A stretch of 64,000 bases of DNA from the NCBI RefSeq assembly GCF_012641075.1, contig NZ_JAAXLJ010000003.1, positions 1 to 64,000 of the forward strand. The letters run 5' to 3'. The DNA is from Secundilactobacillus angelensis. GTDB taxonomy: Bacteria > Bacillota > Bacilli > Lactobacillales > Lactobacillaceae. Each line of letters opens with the position of its first letter. The first letter of the stretch is position 1. Under the pieces are notes generated by a model that saw nothing but the letters and a program-made list of their open reading frames with translations, was not told the DNA's origin and made no database searches. Both the position numbers and the translations under genes were made by a program. Positions 16,201-24,182 of the stretch are shown one piece after another.

Positions 16201-18329
16201 ACACCAAGAATACTACTAGCGCATTGGTTAAAACTGCTAAGTCGTTATTCTCCGGTATGTACAGTAAGCTGAACTCCATGACAAATGGTGGACTTTCAAA
16301 AATGCTGAAGTCGTTTAAAACGACTTTTGGCGGTATTGAAACGGCTTCAAAAAACGTGGTTAAACACGTCAAGTCATTTTTCAGTGGCATGTGGGGTGAT
16401 CTTAAATCGATTGGCGGTAAAGGTATTAACGCTATCATCGGAGTTTTAAACGGTGGTATCGGTGGTATTGACACCGTCATTAGTTCATTCGGTGGCTCTA
16501 AATCGGCGATTGGCAAGATTAAAAAGGTTGCCTATGCTTCTGGTACTGGCAGACGGCCTATTACAGAGCCAACACTAGCAATGCTTAATGATGGCTACGA
16601 TTCACCGGATACTGGCAATCGGGAAATTGGTATGCTACCCAATGGCCGAATGTTTAGCCCGAAAGAACGCAATTGGACGGGTATTGTACCAGCCGGAACG
16701 GAAATCTTTAATGCTACTGAATCTAAGATGCTGGCAAGTGTAGCTGGTTTAACACACTTTGCTTCTGGTACTGGTATTTGGGACAAGATTACCGATGTGG
16801 TATCTAAGACGGTTAAAGGTGCCGTTGGCTTTGCCAAGAATGCTTTTTCCGGTTTAAAGAATCTCTTTACTACAGCAACCAAAATTGTTAAAAACCCAAC
16901 TGGATTTTTGACAGGAATGTTTAATCAGCCAACTGGTAAAAGTCCTGTTATGAAGGCATTTGCCAGTGGATTTTACAATAAGACCGTTCCAAGCGCGAAG
17001 AACTGGTGGAGCACTCTGTGGAAGATGGTCAACCTGAACGGTGGAGCTGGTGGCGACTGGGCATTACCTAAAGGACTCCAAAAAAAGGATGGTTTCGGTT
17101 CGTCTCGTGCAAGTATGTATGGTGCAGGAGCAGTCCATGATGGTGTTGATTATAGTGGACCTATGGGTTCAGCTATTGATGCCGTTCATGGTGGGACAGT
17201 TATCAGAGTTGGCGGTGTCGGTATCCCTGACCTTGGGGATGTTGTTATAACACGTTCTTCTGATGGATACGATGTTATCTATCAAGAGTTTGGTAATATG
17301 AGCAATGTCAAGGTTAAGAAAGGCGACACTGTTAAAACTGGTGATGAGGTCGCAACGTTGGGTCATTTAAATGGTGCTGGTAACGGATCACATGTTCACA
17401 TTGGCGTTACTAAAGGTAATCCATTGACTAAAAACATGTTATCAACTTCTGGATGGTATGACGTTTCTAAAATGGCTGGTAAAACGACTAGTTCGGATTC
17501 TGATAGTTCTGGTGTTGACGCAAAAACGCCACTGCAAAAGATGATTAAAAAGCAAGTTGGTTCTGGATTTTGGAAAATGATTAGCAAGCTAGCTTCGATG
17601 TTTGGCGATGATGCTGGTGGTGATATGGCTAACCCTGGTGGTTCAGGCGTCATGCGTTGGAAAAATGCTGTTATTAAAGCATTAAAAGCCAACGGATTTA
17701 GTGCTAGTGATTATCAAGTAAATTCTTGGCTCAAAGTCATTGCTCGTGAATCTCATGGTGATCCAAGGGCGAAAAATAACTGGGATTCAAACGCTCAAAG
17801 AGGAACGCCATCAGAAGGGCTGGTTCAAACCATTGGCCCAACCTTCAATGCCTTTAAGTTTAAAGGCCATGGAAATATCTACAACGGGTACGATGACTTG
17901 CTGGCTGGTATTAATTACATGAAGCACATTTATGGTAAAGGAAATAGTGCTTTTGCCCGTGTTTCAGGGTCTGAAGGATATGCCAATGGTGGCTTAGTCA
18001 CTAAAGAACAGCTGGCACCAATTGCTGAAGGCAACAAGCCCGAAATGGTGATTCCTTTGGATAAGATGAAACGCTCTCGCGCCTGGTCACTAGTTGGTGA
18101 TGTGGTTAATAGATTTACCAGAGATGAATCAACCACAAATAACAATGTCGACAGCACTCAATTAGACGAAATGAATGCTAAGTTTGACAAGCTGCTAAGT
18201 ATGTTTGGCAAATTGTTGGGTGTGAATATTAGTCAAATTGATGCGATTAAGAAATCTGCATTTGATAAAACTACGCTGTATAAACAGCAGGCACGTGATC
18301 AAACTATGCGCGATATCCAGACACTATGA
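13242..18329 (+). CDS. Tail tape measure protein with M23 and lytic transglycosylase domains
   Basis: 1695 residues, which sets a long tail. Residues 1-240 are coiled coil; 340-480 form the conserved tape-measure core (S-A-G-T-I-K-Q-L-Q ... M-S-R-M); several hydrophobic segments lie near 550-780; a repetitive Lys/Trp-rich region (W-K-S-V, K-A-W-N-S) spans about 800-940. Two cell-wall domains close the protein: an M23 zinc endopeptidase (H-D-G-V-D near 1300, H-V-H-I-G near 1384, all ligands present) and an SLT-type transglycosylase (catalytic Glu in A-R-E-S-H near 1502). These help DNA cross the peptidoglycan. GGAGG at 13226 selects ATG 13242. Confidence 0.93.
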   Translation: MANTISATMATQIALDTVGATKSLRSLTLAVNATNNAWRAQESSLRSAGEYLQAAEARYKGLGSTIDAQKNKITELKSKQSDLNVETKDGATQYLKYQDQISKAQSKLDGLTAQQNKAKQAVDLQKSGVIELNNQLRNSENVTNSYVQRLKAEGDEMGALKTKRDSLVSQQSKMSESYRAETRLLEDLKNAENQDGDAIAKQTIRVNNLGTKMAETKTKIGELNTEMKTGPNISWGQRLKNNLLGVDEATDKTNKHMGILKGTMIGSFVGNAVYSGISRIGSGLLSAAKNGLELAEQGEQTERVWKDMGVNSKGIEILSGSMVKLRNESGYSAGTIKQLQKSLYGVTGSAKDTSKVTTALVAMGVASGTTEEKVGGLARSMSRMFTSDKVTTTQLARVETQIPKLGSALAKAAGVSQSAFNKMVSSGKISGKEFQDLIEKVSKQSPEMFKNFGKTGEGAMAQIKGQWTSLKSNMMAPLVTVKGSGLVDLEKAMASKEMTQASKDIGKGLAGMAKSLASFVDYGARHSKDILGIASAIGAITKALLIGAWKTASTIIMDFGKAFGVFSKNSKAAKDPLQAVDNGLTGLAKHQGAIKAIGSTLVGLFVGSKVLGGMAAMTKGIYGFSAGLKTVHAAKTMADLKNLDKLSPMAKKLGSIKIGAKWVGGKAVSAAKLSFKGLSKVGSAIKISAQWLGGKAVAAGKLAIGGLAKAGRGVGKALVWTAKIGWKGAQLAFSGIIRGIALVGTAFKALGAVMIANPFIAITAAVVAVGVAFYELYKHSKKFRQFVNGMVKTAANFAESIGKWFSKAWSGITKGLSKAWKSVSRTFSKGWKGLQKGASSGVKKVGKAWNSMKSVVGKATSKVWKSVQKTNSKQWKNYAKWTKSGIKTAGKAWNSLRTTVSKTTSRLWKATKKATSKGWKTMSKTTKSFAKRVSDNWDDMRDNTYQSIRGMMKENPKIMKNGHKTMQNATKTWKDFTSGKWSDLRKDTKNTTSALVKTAKSLFSGMYSKLNSMTNGGLSKMLKSFKTTFGGIETASKNVVKHVKSFFSGMWGDLKSIGGKGINAIIGVLNGGIGGIDTVISSFGGSKSAIGKIKKVAYASGTGRRPITEPTLAMLNDGYDSPDTGNREIGMLPNGRMFSPKERNWTGIVPAGTEIFNATESKMLASVAGLTHFASGTGIWDKITDVVSKTVKGAVGFAKNAFSGLKNLFTTATKIVKNPTGFLTGMFNQPTGKSPVMKAFASGFYNKTVPSAKNWWSTLWKMVNLNGGAGGDWALPKGLQKKDGFGSSRASMYGAGAVHDGVDYSGPMGSAIDAVHGGTVIRVGGVGIPDLGDVVITRSSDGYDVIYQEFGNMSNVKVKKGDTVKTGDEVATLGHLNGAGNGSHVHIGVTKGNPLTKNMLSTSGWYDVSKMAGKTTSSDSDSSGVDAKTPLQKMIKKQVGSGFWKMISKLASMFGDDAGGDMANPGGSGVMRWKNAVIKALKANGFSASDYQVNSWLKVIARESHGDPRAKNNWDSNAQRGTPSEGLVQTIGPTFNAFKFKGHGNIYNGYDDLLAGINYMKHIYGKGNSAFARVSGSEGYANGGLVTKEQLAPIAEGNKPEMVIPLDKMKRSRAWSLVGDVVNRFTRDESTTNNNVDSTQLDEMNAKFDKLLSMFGKLLGVNISQIDAIKKSAFDKTTLYKQQARDQTMRDIQTL

Positions 18330-18347
18330 CAGAAAGGAGCTTGAAAA

Positions 18348-19181
18348 ATGTCGAAACGACCAAAACTGTATGTCCAGTATGATGATACGGATGAAGTGGA
18401 GGTCTCTGAAGCAATTCGGGGACTAACTTTTTTGGGCGACTCAACAAGCCCTAATCTGTTGAATACGTACCAAACTGATGCTGCTGTGGATGGCGAGTTA
18501 TTAACCTCGCAAACGTTTGATAAAAGTACCGTGACAGCTAATTTCTGGTTACATTTTGGTGACTATTACGATTATGTAATGGCTAAACACGAAATTTATA
18601 AGCTGTTTGCCAACCGGCGAATGCTCAGGTTAAGAACGGATGCACAGCCGTCACTAGTCAAGTACGTGCGGACAACACCGTTTGAAATTACAATTGATGA
18701 ACCTGGCACGCACGATGTACAGTTTGCAATTCCGTTCGATAATCCTAGTGGCTATTTATATTCGGCAGTTAACTCCGACCAGCTGACAGCTGATAACAGC
18801 CAGTTTGGAATGAATTTACCCACAGATACCGCAATCGGTTACCATTTCACCACTACTTCGTTTGAAGTATTTAATGCTTCCGATATCGCAATTGAGCCAT
18901 ATTTACAACGGCACGAACTACGAATCATCATTAATTTTACTGGTGATAACTTAACTCTGACTAACTCAACCAATGGTTCAAGCTGGTCATACACTAAGGC
19001 TGCTACCAGTAGCGACCAAATTGTTTTAAATGGTATCAATACGACACTAAATGGAAAACCGGCTAGTGCGAATACTGATTTTGGCAATATCACACTCAAC
19101 CCTGGTTTTAACTCAATCACTGCTACAGGCGCAACAGCGGTTGATATTACCTTTAGCTTCCCATTTATTTATCTTGCCTGA
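18348..19181 (+). CDS. Distal tail protein (Dit)
   Basis: 277 residues, siphovirus tail component family. The N-terminal half is the ring-forming domain (I-R-G-L-T-F-L-G-D, then H-E-I-Y-K-L-F-A-N-R-R-M-L-R-L-R); the C-terminal galectin-like part follows a G-Y-L-Y-S-A linker. Dit makes the hub between tail tube and baseplate. RBS AAAGGAG is at 18332. The stop overlaps the start of Tal. Confidence 0.9.
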   Translation: MSKRPKLYVQYDDTDEVEVSEAIRGLTFLGDSTSPNLLNTYQTDAAVDGELLTSQTFDKSTVTANFWLHFGDYYDYVMAKHEIYKLFANRRMLRLRTDAQPSLVKYVRTTPFEITIDEPGTHDVQFAIPFDNPSGYLYSAVNSDQLTADNSQFGMNLPTDTAIGYHFTTTSFEVFNASDIAIEPYLQRHELRIIINFTGDNLTLTNSTNGSSWSYTKAATSSDQIVLNGINTTLNGKPASANTDFGNITLNPGFNSITATGATAVDITFSFPFIYLA

Positions 19182-20544
19182 TAAAATCTTAGTTCAGGGA
19201 CTGGGCAGCGCCTATAAGGAACCATTAAACTCAGTCGTGAGCGATAGTTTTGAAATTGATTGGGAAGTTAATAGCACCTATGAGCTGCAGTTGACGGCAT
19301 GGGATGATCAGTCGCTAGCATATGAAATGCTTGATAGTGAATCAAGTATCTTTTATGGTGGGCAAGAATACATCATCAAACAATGTGTTTCTGACTCATC
19401 AGAAGGCTATAACACCGTACAAGTGACGGCTACACATATTTACCTCGAATGCTCGCGGGTTCGTCAATATAATATTTCTACCGATACGTCATTTACGCCT
19501 AATAGCATAATGGCGTTTTATTTTGCCGCCAATACGATGGGCTTTACGTATGAGATCTATGGCACATTTGATGCTCAGACTATTACAGACGATGTCGGTA
19601 ACGGGTCGGGTAGTGACGCTTTATCACTGATCGTTGATACTTGGCCTACCGCCGTTATCTTTGCGGACAACAAAAAGATACAGATTTATACGGCAGATGC
19701 CTGGGCTAAAGATTTAGGTAATCGGGTGGACTATCTAAATAACACACGTGAAATTGAACTGACTTATGACTCAACTGATATCGTAAATCAGGTGAAGGTC
19801 TACGGTGCTGAGGTGGAAGCTACAGATGATGGCGACGACACAGACACCACGGATGATACTGAGTCAGTTAGTATGGACGATACCAGTGCAGACGACGTTG
19901 AAGCTGATACTAGTACAACTGATGATTCAGGAGACAGTCAAGGCGACAAGTGGGGCTACCACCCAACACCAATGAATCAGGGTGACACTTGGGGCTATAA
20001 GGTAACGCCCATTGTTCCAGATGATTCTTCAAGTGCTGACAACGGTGATGATTCTACTGAGGATGACACACCTCAGTATTACTTTGAACCGCACATTCTG
20101 ACCAATCAGACCAGTGTGGACAAATGGGGCTTGCATCCCGGTGATGACATCACGGTAGATACAGCTCAAGACGCAGCTACTGCAGATGAGGTTGCTAAAT
20201 CACAAATGGTACCTGAACCAGCGCTCTCAATTGATGTGACGATGGAGGGCAATTTTAAACCGGTAGCCGGTGAAATGCGACGGCTGGAAAATCGAATAAC
20301 TGGTTTTGTGACCAACGTACAGGTTGTGGCGTATACCTGGTATCCACTGAGTCAAACGCAGGATACTAGTATCACCCTGAACAACACCTCACAAAACATC
20401 CTTGATTATCAGACCAACCGGACCAAGAAGATCAACCAAGCCGTTTCATCACAACAGCAATTAATCAAGACGATTACTGATACAACCAATCCAACGGCGG
20501 TTTGGACAGAAAGTGAGGTGGCAGCTTATGGCGGAGACAAATAA
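19174..20544 (+). CDS. Tail-associated protein (Tal), prophage endopeptidase tail family
   Basis: About 456 residues starting at TTG 19174, which overlaps the Dit stop; an in-frame upstream start at 19051 would give a sequence out of character. Residues 1-215 match the gp27-like N-terminal domain of prophage-tail proteins (I-D-W-E-V-N-S-T-Y-E-L ... N-R-V-D-Y-L-N-N-T). Then comes a strikingly acidic Asp/Thr/Ser-rich stretch (about 216-330) with three K-W-G-Y/L-H-P-like repeats, then the last beta domain (L-S-I-D-V-T-M ... N-R-I-T-G-F-V). No peptidase domain is attached; the tape measure supplies hydrolases instead. Confidence 0.85.
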   Translation: MPDKILVQGLGSAYKEPLNSVVSDSFEIDWEVNSTYELQLTAWDDQSLAYEMLDSESSIFYGGQEYIIKQCVSDSSEGYNTVQVTATHIYLECSRVRQYNISTDTSFTPNSIMAFYFAANTMGFTYEIYGTFDAQTITDDVGNGSGSDALSLIVDTWPTAVIFADNKKIQIYTADAWAKDLGNRVDYLNNTREIELTYDSTDIVNQVKVYGAEVEATDDGDDTDTTDDTESVSMDDTSADDVEADTSTTDDSGDSQGDKWGYHPTPMNQGDTWGYKVTPIVPDDSSSADNGDDSTEDDTPQYYFEPHILTNQTSVDKWGLHPGDDITVDTAQDAATADEVAKSQMVPEPALSIDVTMEGNFKPVAGEMRRLENRITGFVTNVQVVAYTWYPLSQTQDTSITLNNTSQNILDYQTNRTKKINQAVSSQQQLIKTITDTTNPTAVWTESEVAAYGGDK

Positions 20545-20818
20545 GCCGGTAGCTGGTGCTTATGTCGGTGTGGGAGTTGATACCACCCTGGGCGGTGGTC
20601 AAGCTTATGGCTATTCCACTGATGGTAAAAATTTTATCGCGTGCATTACGCCATTTGGCTTTACTTTTCAGCAAAGCGATGCGTTAAAAATGCAGGCGTT
20701 ATTTCAGCCAGTCAAGCAGCTGCAGTTGCTTTCGCCCGATGGCTCAACATTTAACTTAACTGTGGCGGATGACGGCACACTCAAAGCGACGAAAGAGGGT
20801 GAAACAAGTGGCAGTTAG
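20528..20818 (+). CDS. Small baseplate-region protein, unknown
   Basis: 96 residues. GAGGTG at 20515 sets the start at ATG 20528, within the 3' end of Tal. The protein is Gly-rich at the start and beta-rich, with no cysteine or membrane segment. It overlaps both neighbours, so it is part of the tail operon. Proteins of this size follow Tal in lactobacillar phages, but I cannot assign a function. Confidence 0.65.
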   Translation: MAETNKPVAGAYVGVGVDTTLGGGQAYGYSTDGKNFIACITPFGFTFQQSDALKMQALFQPVKQLQLLSPDGSTFNLTVADDGTLKATKEGETSGS

Positions 20819-21119
20819 TTTAATTACGGATGAGCTTGGTACCGCCCTTGATAAGGACTTTCGGCAAGCATTAATCTCCAATTTTAAAGCGATCGAGCTG
20901 GAGCTAAATAACATTCACACGGATATCACATCGCTGCAGACAGCTGATCAGACAGCTAGTCCAACAGTTACACAAGATGATTTAACTAAAGCAGTCGACA
21001 GCTTAACCAGTCGAATTAACCGGATCGTACTAGGGATTGACAGTGATTCGATTGAGATGGTAGTAACACAAATCTTAGAAGAAAAGGGAGTGATAAAGGA
21101 TGCAGACACTAACGTATAG
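20808..21119 (+). CDS. Small coiled-coil tail protein, unknown
   Basis: About 103 residues, starting at GTG 20808 behind AGAGGGTGA. It is acidic with an amphipathic helix (F-K-A-I-E-L-E-L-N-N-I) and a second helix after a Thr/Gln linker, suggesting a trimeric coiled coil typical of baseplate connectors. It overlaps the previous gene by 11 bases and the next by 20. Function unknown. Confidence 0.6.
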   Translation: MAVSLITDELGTALDKDFRQALISNFKAIELELNNIHTDITSLQTADQTASPTVTQDDLTKAVDSLTSRINRIVLGIDSDSIEMVVTQILEEKGVIKDADTNV

Positions 21120-22497
21120 TATTGGTTCAGATAAACGAGCCGTGGTAAAAGACTTGCAAAACTTCACAGTCGACTTTTCCGGCAGTGATTATAACTGGGT
21201 GCAGGCACGCCAATACGAGCGTGACATGCGGCAGGTCTTTGTCAATGTGCAGAACGCAGATGGCTCACCCTTTGATTTAACGGGGTGCAACATTGTTTTT
21301 GAAGGCATTTTACCGAATAAAGTTAATCGAGTAATCGATTCTAAGCACGGGGTTATTTTAGATCCCACAAACGGGCAATTCCGGTTTGATATGCCAGGAC
21401 AAGCTTTTGCTGTAGCCGGTTCATATCAACAAGCCTTCTTCCGCATCATGCGAGCAGGCAGCAGTATTACTACACTGGAATTTGATTTAGAAGTTTTAGC
21501 TGACAAAGTGATCTCTGATTTGCTACCTGCTGATTACATCACGCCGTTTGAAGATCTATACGGTGATCTAGAAGATGTAATCACCAAAGCAAATTCAGAC
21601 ATTAAAACGGCACTGGATAATGGCAATAAAAGCATTGCAGATTTAATCACAAAATCTGGTATAGATGTAGCTACTGCTGTGGACGCAATCACAGCCAAGG
21701 GCGACTCAGTTTTTGACACGCTGACTAAACAAGGCGCTGATGTTACCACTTTACTGACCACACTAGAAGCCCAGATTAAAACAGATGGTATCGCTAAGCT
21801 TACTGACTTAAACAATTATGTAAAAATCAACAGTGACGGTACTTTGAATATCCAAGGGACGACCACCAACTTTGCTAGTGCTGAGCAATTACAGCCACAA
21901 CTATTAAGCAAACCAACAGATGCTCAGGTAGCTGCTAATTCTGGTAATACAGACACTTTTGTGGCAGTTAAAGGTCAGGAATATTATGTAAGTGCTTTAG
22001 TATCGATGACGACAGAAGGCGATGTATTTAAGATCACCTTTAAAGACTCAGCTGGTTCCAGTACGGATGTGGTAGCAGATACTACCTTAAACGCAAGTGC
22101 AATTGGTCAAGGTAAATGGAAAGCAACCGCGGATGGTACCGTGACGGTATCTACCAGTGAAAAAGGCACGGATGTTAAGTATCAGCATTTAACAGTCACT
22201 CAAACTGGCAATTATGTACCGTATGAACGAGCGATGGCTAACAAGTATGTCCCTCAAACGGCAGTCAATTTACCAACTGATTTAGTCCATACTGCTGACC
22301 TAACAGCATTACAGGCTACACTTAAAAAGTATACTGATGATGCTGAACAGGCAGCCATCGACCATATTCAGCCAATGATCACTGCCGAATTTACCAAGCG
22401 TAACGCACCAAGCTCATGGTGGACCGGTGACGCTACTGCATACGCTGCTATCACACCGAAGGTTGCTGATGCTTATTATGATGTGGTAGAAAGTTAG
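21100..22497 (+). CDS. Baseplate upper protein (BppU-type)
   Basis: 465 residues. The N-terminal 140 (R-Q-Y-E-R-D-M-R-Q-V-F-V-N-V, then G-S-Y-Q-Q-A-F-F-R-I and L-E-F-D-L-E-V) match the BppU N-terminal domain that anchors receptor-binding modules to the baseplate. A coiled-coil and linker segment (about 160-260) and a carbohydrate-binding-like beta domain (V-S-A-L-V-S-M-T ... Y-V-P-Y-E-R) follow. It is the structural base for the variable genes downstream. Confidence 0.82.
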   Translation: MQTLTYSIGSDKRAVVKDLQNFTVDFSGSDYNWVQARQYERDMRQVFVNVQNADGSPFDLTGCNIVFEGILPNKVNRVIDSKHGVILDPTNGQFRFDMPGQAFAVAGSYQQAFFRIMRAGSSITTLEFDLEVLADKVISDLLPADYITPFEDLYGDLEDVITKANSDIKTALDNGNKSIADLITKSGIDVATAVDAITAKGDSVFDTLTKQGADVTTLLTTLEAQIKTDGIAKLTDLNNYVKINSDGTLNIQGTTTNFASAEQLQPQLLSKPTDAQVAANSGNTDTFVAVKGQEYYVSALVSMTTEGDVFKITFKDSAGSSTDVVADTTLNASAIGQGKWKATADGTVTVSTSEKGTDVKYQHLTVTQTGNYVPYERAMANKYVPQTAVNLPTDLVHTADLTALQATLKKYTDDAEQAAIDHIQPMITAEFTKRNAPSSWWTGDATAYAAITPKVADAYYDVVES

Positions 22498-22505
22498 GTG
22501 AGAAA

Positions 22506-22940
22506 ATGCCAGAAACAACTAATGCTAAAGAGGTTTTAAAAAGATTCATTGGGACTAACCAATCCTTTACTTCAAAAACTATTACGGTTTTTCCGGTTGA
22601 ATTAAATACGGCGATTGTCACTGGTGAAATGTATATTCTCGTAGAACCAAGTGATGACACCAAGGGCTTGGTCATCGGCCGTTGGCAGGCAGTTAAGGAT
22701 AGCCCACAAGCTGATTTCGGTAAGGTGATCACTGATCGGGTTGTAAATTCAAATGGCAGCTATATTTATTTCTCACAAGGTGGCTGGCCAACTGTTGCTG
22801 GTGGTACGGGAGCAACTTCTTCCGGATACAGTTTCATGCACATTAACGATAACATCGTTAGTAGTGTTGGTGATTCTGAGACGTTTTACCACAACAATGG
22901 TATTTACAATTTTGTACTGCCAGTTTCAATCAGTAATTAA
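22506..22940 (+). CDS. Receptor-region tail protein A
   Basis: 144 residues. The N-terminus M-P-E-T-T-N-A-K-E-V-L-K-R-F-I-G closely resembles that of the gene at 23748 (M-P-Q-I-T-N-A-K-R-V-L-H-K-Y-I-G), so these are paralogues with a shared attachment segment and divergent beta-rich C-termini. Lying right after BppU, it is a likely head domain or accessory receptor-binding protein. Unlike the next two receptor genes it has no poly-G leader. Confidence 0.6.
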   Translation: MPETTNAKEVLKRFIGTNQSFTSKTITVFPVELNTAIVTGEMYILVEPSDDTKGLVIGRWQAVKDSPQADFGKVITDRVVNSNGSYIYFSQGGWPTVAGGTGATSSGYSFMHINDNIVSSVGDSETFYHNNGIYNFVLPVSISN

Positions 22941-22952
22941 GGAGGGTACACT

Positions 22953-23009
22953 ATGAACGTTGATATGACAGTCTTTATAACCCTTGGGGGGGTAAAAATC
23001 ACCCTCTGA
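22953..23009 (+). CDS. Leader ORF 1 with G7 tract
   Basis: An 18-codon ORF with a strong site (AAGGAGGG at 22939-22946): M-N-V-D-M-T-V-F-I-T-L, then a run of seven G (22986-22992) and a stop at 23007. Its opening residues match leader ORF 2 at 23637. In the frame that a G8 tract would select, translation would run 32 codons and stop at 23048-23050, 3 bases past the ATG of the following gene. The leader may therefore control that gene by translational coupling. Confidence 0.5.
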   Translation: MNVDMTVFITLGGVKITL

Positions 23010-23042
23010 ACCACGGCAAATTAGACATTGGGGGCGACCTCA

Positions 23043-23600
23043 ATGCCTGAATATCGTGGATCAATAAAAATTACCAGTCCCAACATTGGTAGTAAAAGAA
23101 TTGTAGCTAAATATCGAGGCACCACTAAGTTTTACTCTGCATACGTGCCTATAGGAACATTACTATATGATTTTAGTGGATATGCCTTGGGCTTTGGTGC
23201 TGAACATGTGGGTGGTGCTACAAATCCACAAGATCCAAAGATAAGAGTATTGAGCAGTAATACTATTGTGCTTACTGCCTCAGCTGATAAAATCGCCCAT
23301 GGAATTGCTTTCAAAACAGATAAAAATGCCGCCCAATATTACCCACAGCCGAGTGCATTGGGTGTTAGATCGCCGTTTAAACCAGCCTATACTTTTCAAG
23401 TTACTAAAGCACAGCTGGCAGTGGGTTTTGTTTATGCAACTATTGGGAGTACTAAATTATCAGTTACTTTAAAAGGAAATCAATTAAGCTTTACATCTAC
23501 CCCAATTCCGTCAGGATACCCTAATGTTGGGACTGGCTATGATTTTGCCGGTAGTGAGAATTTTAAATTTGTTTTATTTGATTCAATTACAGCCTATTAA
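23043..23600 (+). CDS. Receptor-region tail protein B
   Basis: 185 residues, beginning M-P-E-Y-R-G-S-I-K-I. ATG 23043 is preferred over the in-frame TTG 23028. The only ribosome-site-like sequence is a weak GGGGG, so efficient translation may need coupling from the leader before it. The body is beta-rich and Gly/Ser/Thr-rich and ends F-V-L-F-D-S-I-T-A-Y, consistent with a tail-tip or receptor-binding beta-sandwich. Family not recognised. Codon use is more AT-rich than in the structural genes upstream, a sign of module exchange. Confidence 0.6.
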   Translation: MPEYRGSIKITSPNIGSKRIVAKYRGTTKFYSAYVPIGTLLYDFSGYALGFGAEHVGGATNPQDPKIRVLSSNTIVLTASADKIAHGIAFKTDKNAAQYYPQPSALGVRSPFKPAYTFQVTKAQLAVGFVYATIGSTKLSVTLKGNQLSFTSTPIPSGYPNVGTGYDFAGSENFKFVLFDSITAY

Positions 23601-23636
23601 GGCTTTTTATTTTACTCAATTTAAGGAGTGATATGT

Positions 23637-23687
23637 ATGACAAACGTTGATTTAACAGCGTTTCTAAATATGGGGGGGGGTGCATAG
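23637..23687 (+). CDS. Leader ORF 2 with G9 tract
   Basis: A 16-codon ORF behind AAGGAG: M-T-N-V-D-L-T-A-F-L-N-M-G, with a run of nine G (23672-23680). With the present length it stops at 23685. With G8 it would be read for 36 codons, ending at TAA 23746-23748, which overlaps the ATG of the next gene as TAATG, the ideal arrangement for translational restart. The opening is homologous to leader ORF 1. Confidence 0.5.
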   Translation: MTNVDLTAFLNMGGGA

Positions 23688-23747
23688 CCCTCACCTAAAC
23701 CGCTTAGAGCTTTGCAAGCCTTCAATCAGTGATTGGGGGCTATTTTA

Positions 23748-24167
23748 ATGCCACAAATAACAAATGCCAAGCGAGTGTTGCACAAGTATATCGGTCAAAC
23801 ACAAACTTATAAAGATACAGTAGGCGTTTGGCAAGAAATTAGTTGGAGTTCAAGTAATACCACGCCGTCAAGCGGAACAGTTCAGTTCATGGATATTGGT
23901 GGAATGATTATTTTTAAAGAGAATCTACTATTTACTTCTAACAGCACTAATGGAAGTTTAACAATCAAGAATATTCCAAGCCAATATACCAATTTGCAAT
24001 TTAAATCTATTATGCTTAATCAAGAAAGTTGGTCAAATTCAGCAAACATTGCTGACAATGAATCAGTAACAATATCAGGTCGAAACTTATCACTTAGCTT
24101 TTCTGGCATCGGCCAGACGCACTGGCCGCTTATAAATGTTCGACTTTATTATGGTCAACAAAATTAA
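23748..24167 (+). CDS. Receptor-region tail protein C
   Basis: 139 residues, a paralogue of the protein at 22506 in its first 16 residues (T-N-A-K-R-V-L-H-K-Y-I-G). The rest is Ser/Asn-rich beta structure (W-S-S-S-N-T-T ... L-S-L-S-F-S-G-I-G), probably the receptor-binding part. ATG 23748 overlaps the potential stop of the G8 form of leader 2; it is preceded only by a weak GGGGG. Confidence 0.6.
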   Translation: MPQITNAKRVLHKYIGQTQTYKDTVGVWQEISWSSSNTTPSSGTVQFMDIGGMIIFKENLLFTSNSTNGSLTIKNIPSQYTNLQFKSIMLNQESWSNSANIADNESVTISGRNLSLSFSGIGQTHWPLINVRLYYGQQN

Positions 24168-24182
24168 AGGAGGCCATCAATT

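Noticed and set aside
19051-19173. In-frame upstream start for Tal
   Set aside because: The extra 41 residues overlap Dit and do not look like a tail protein; translation from TTG 19174 gives the family N-terminus.
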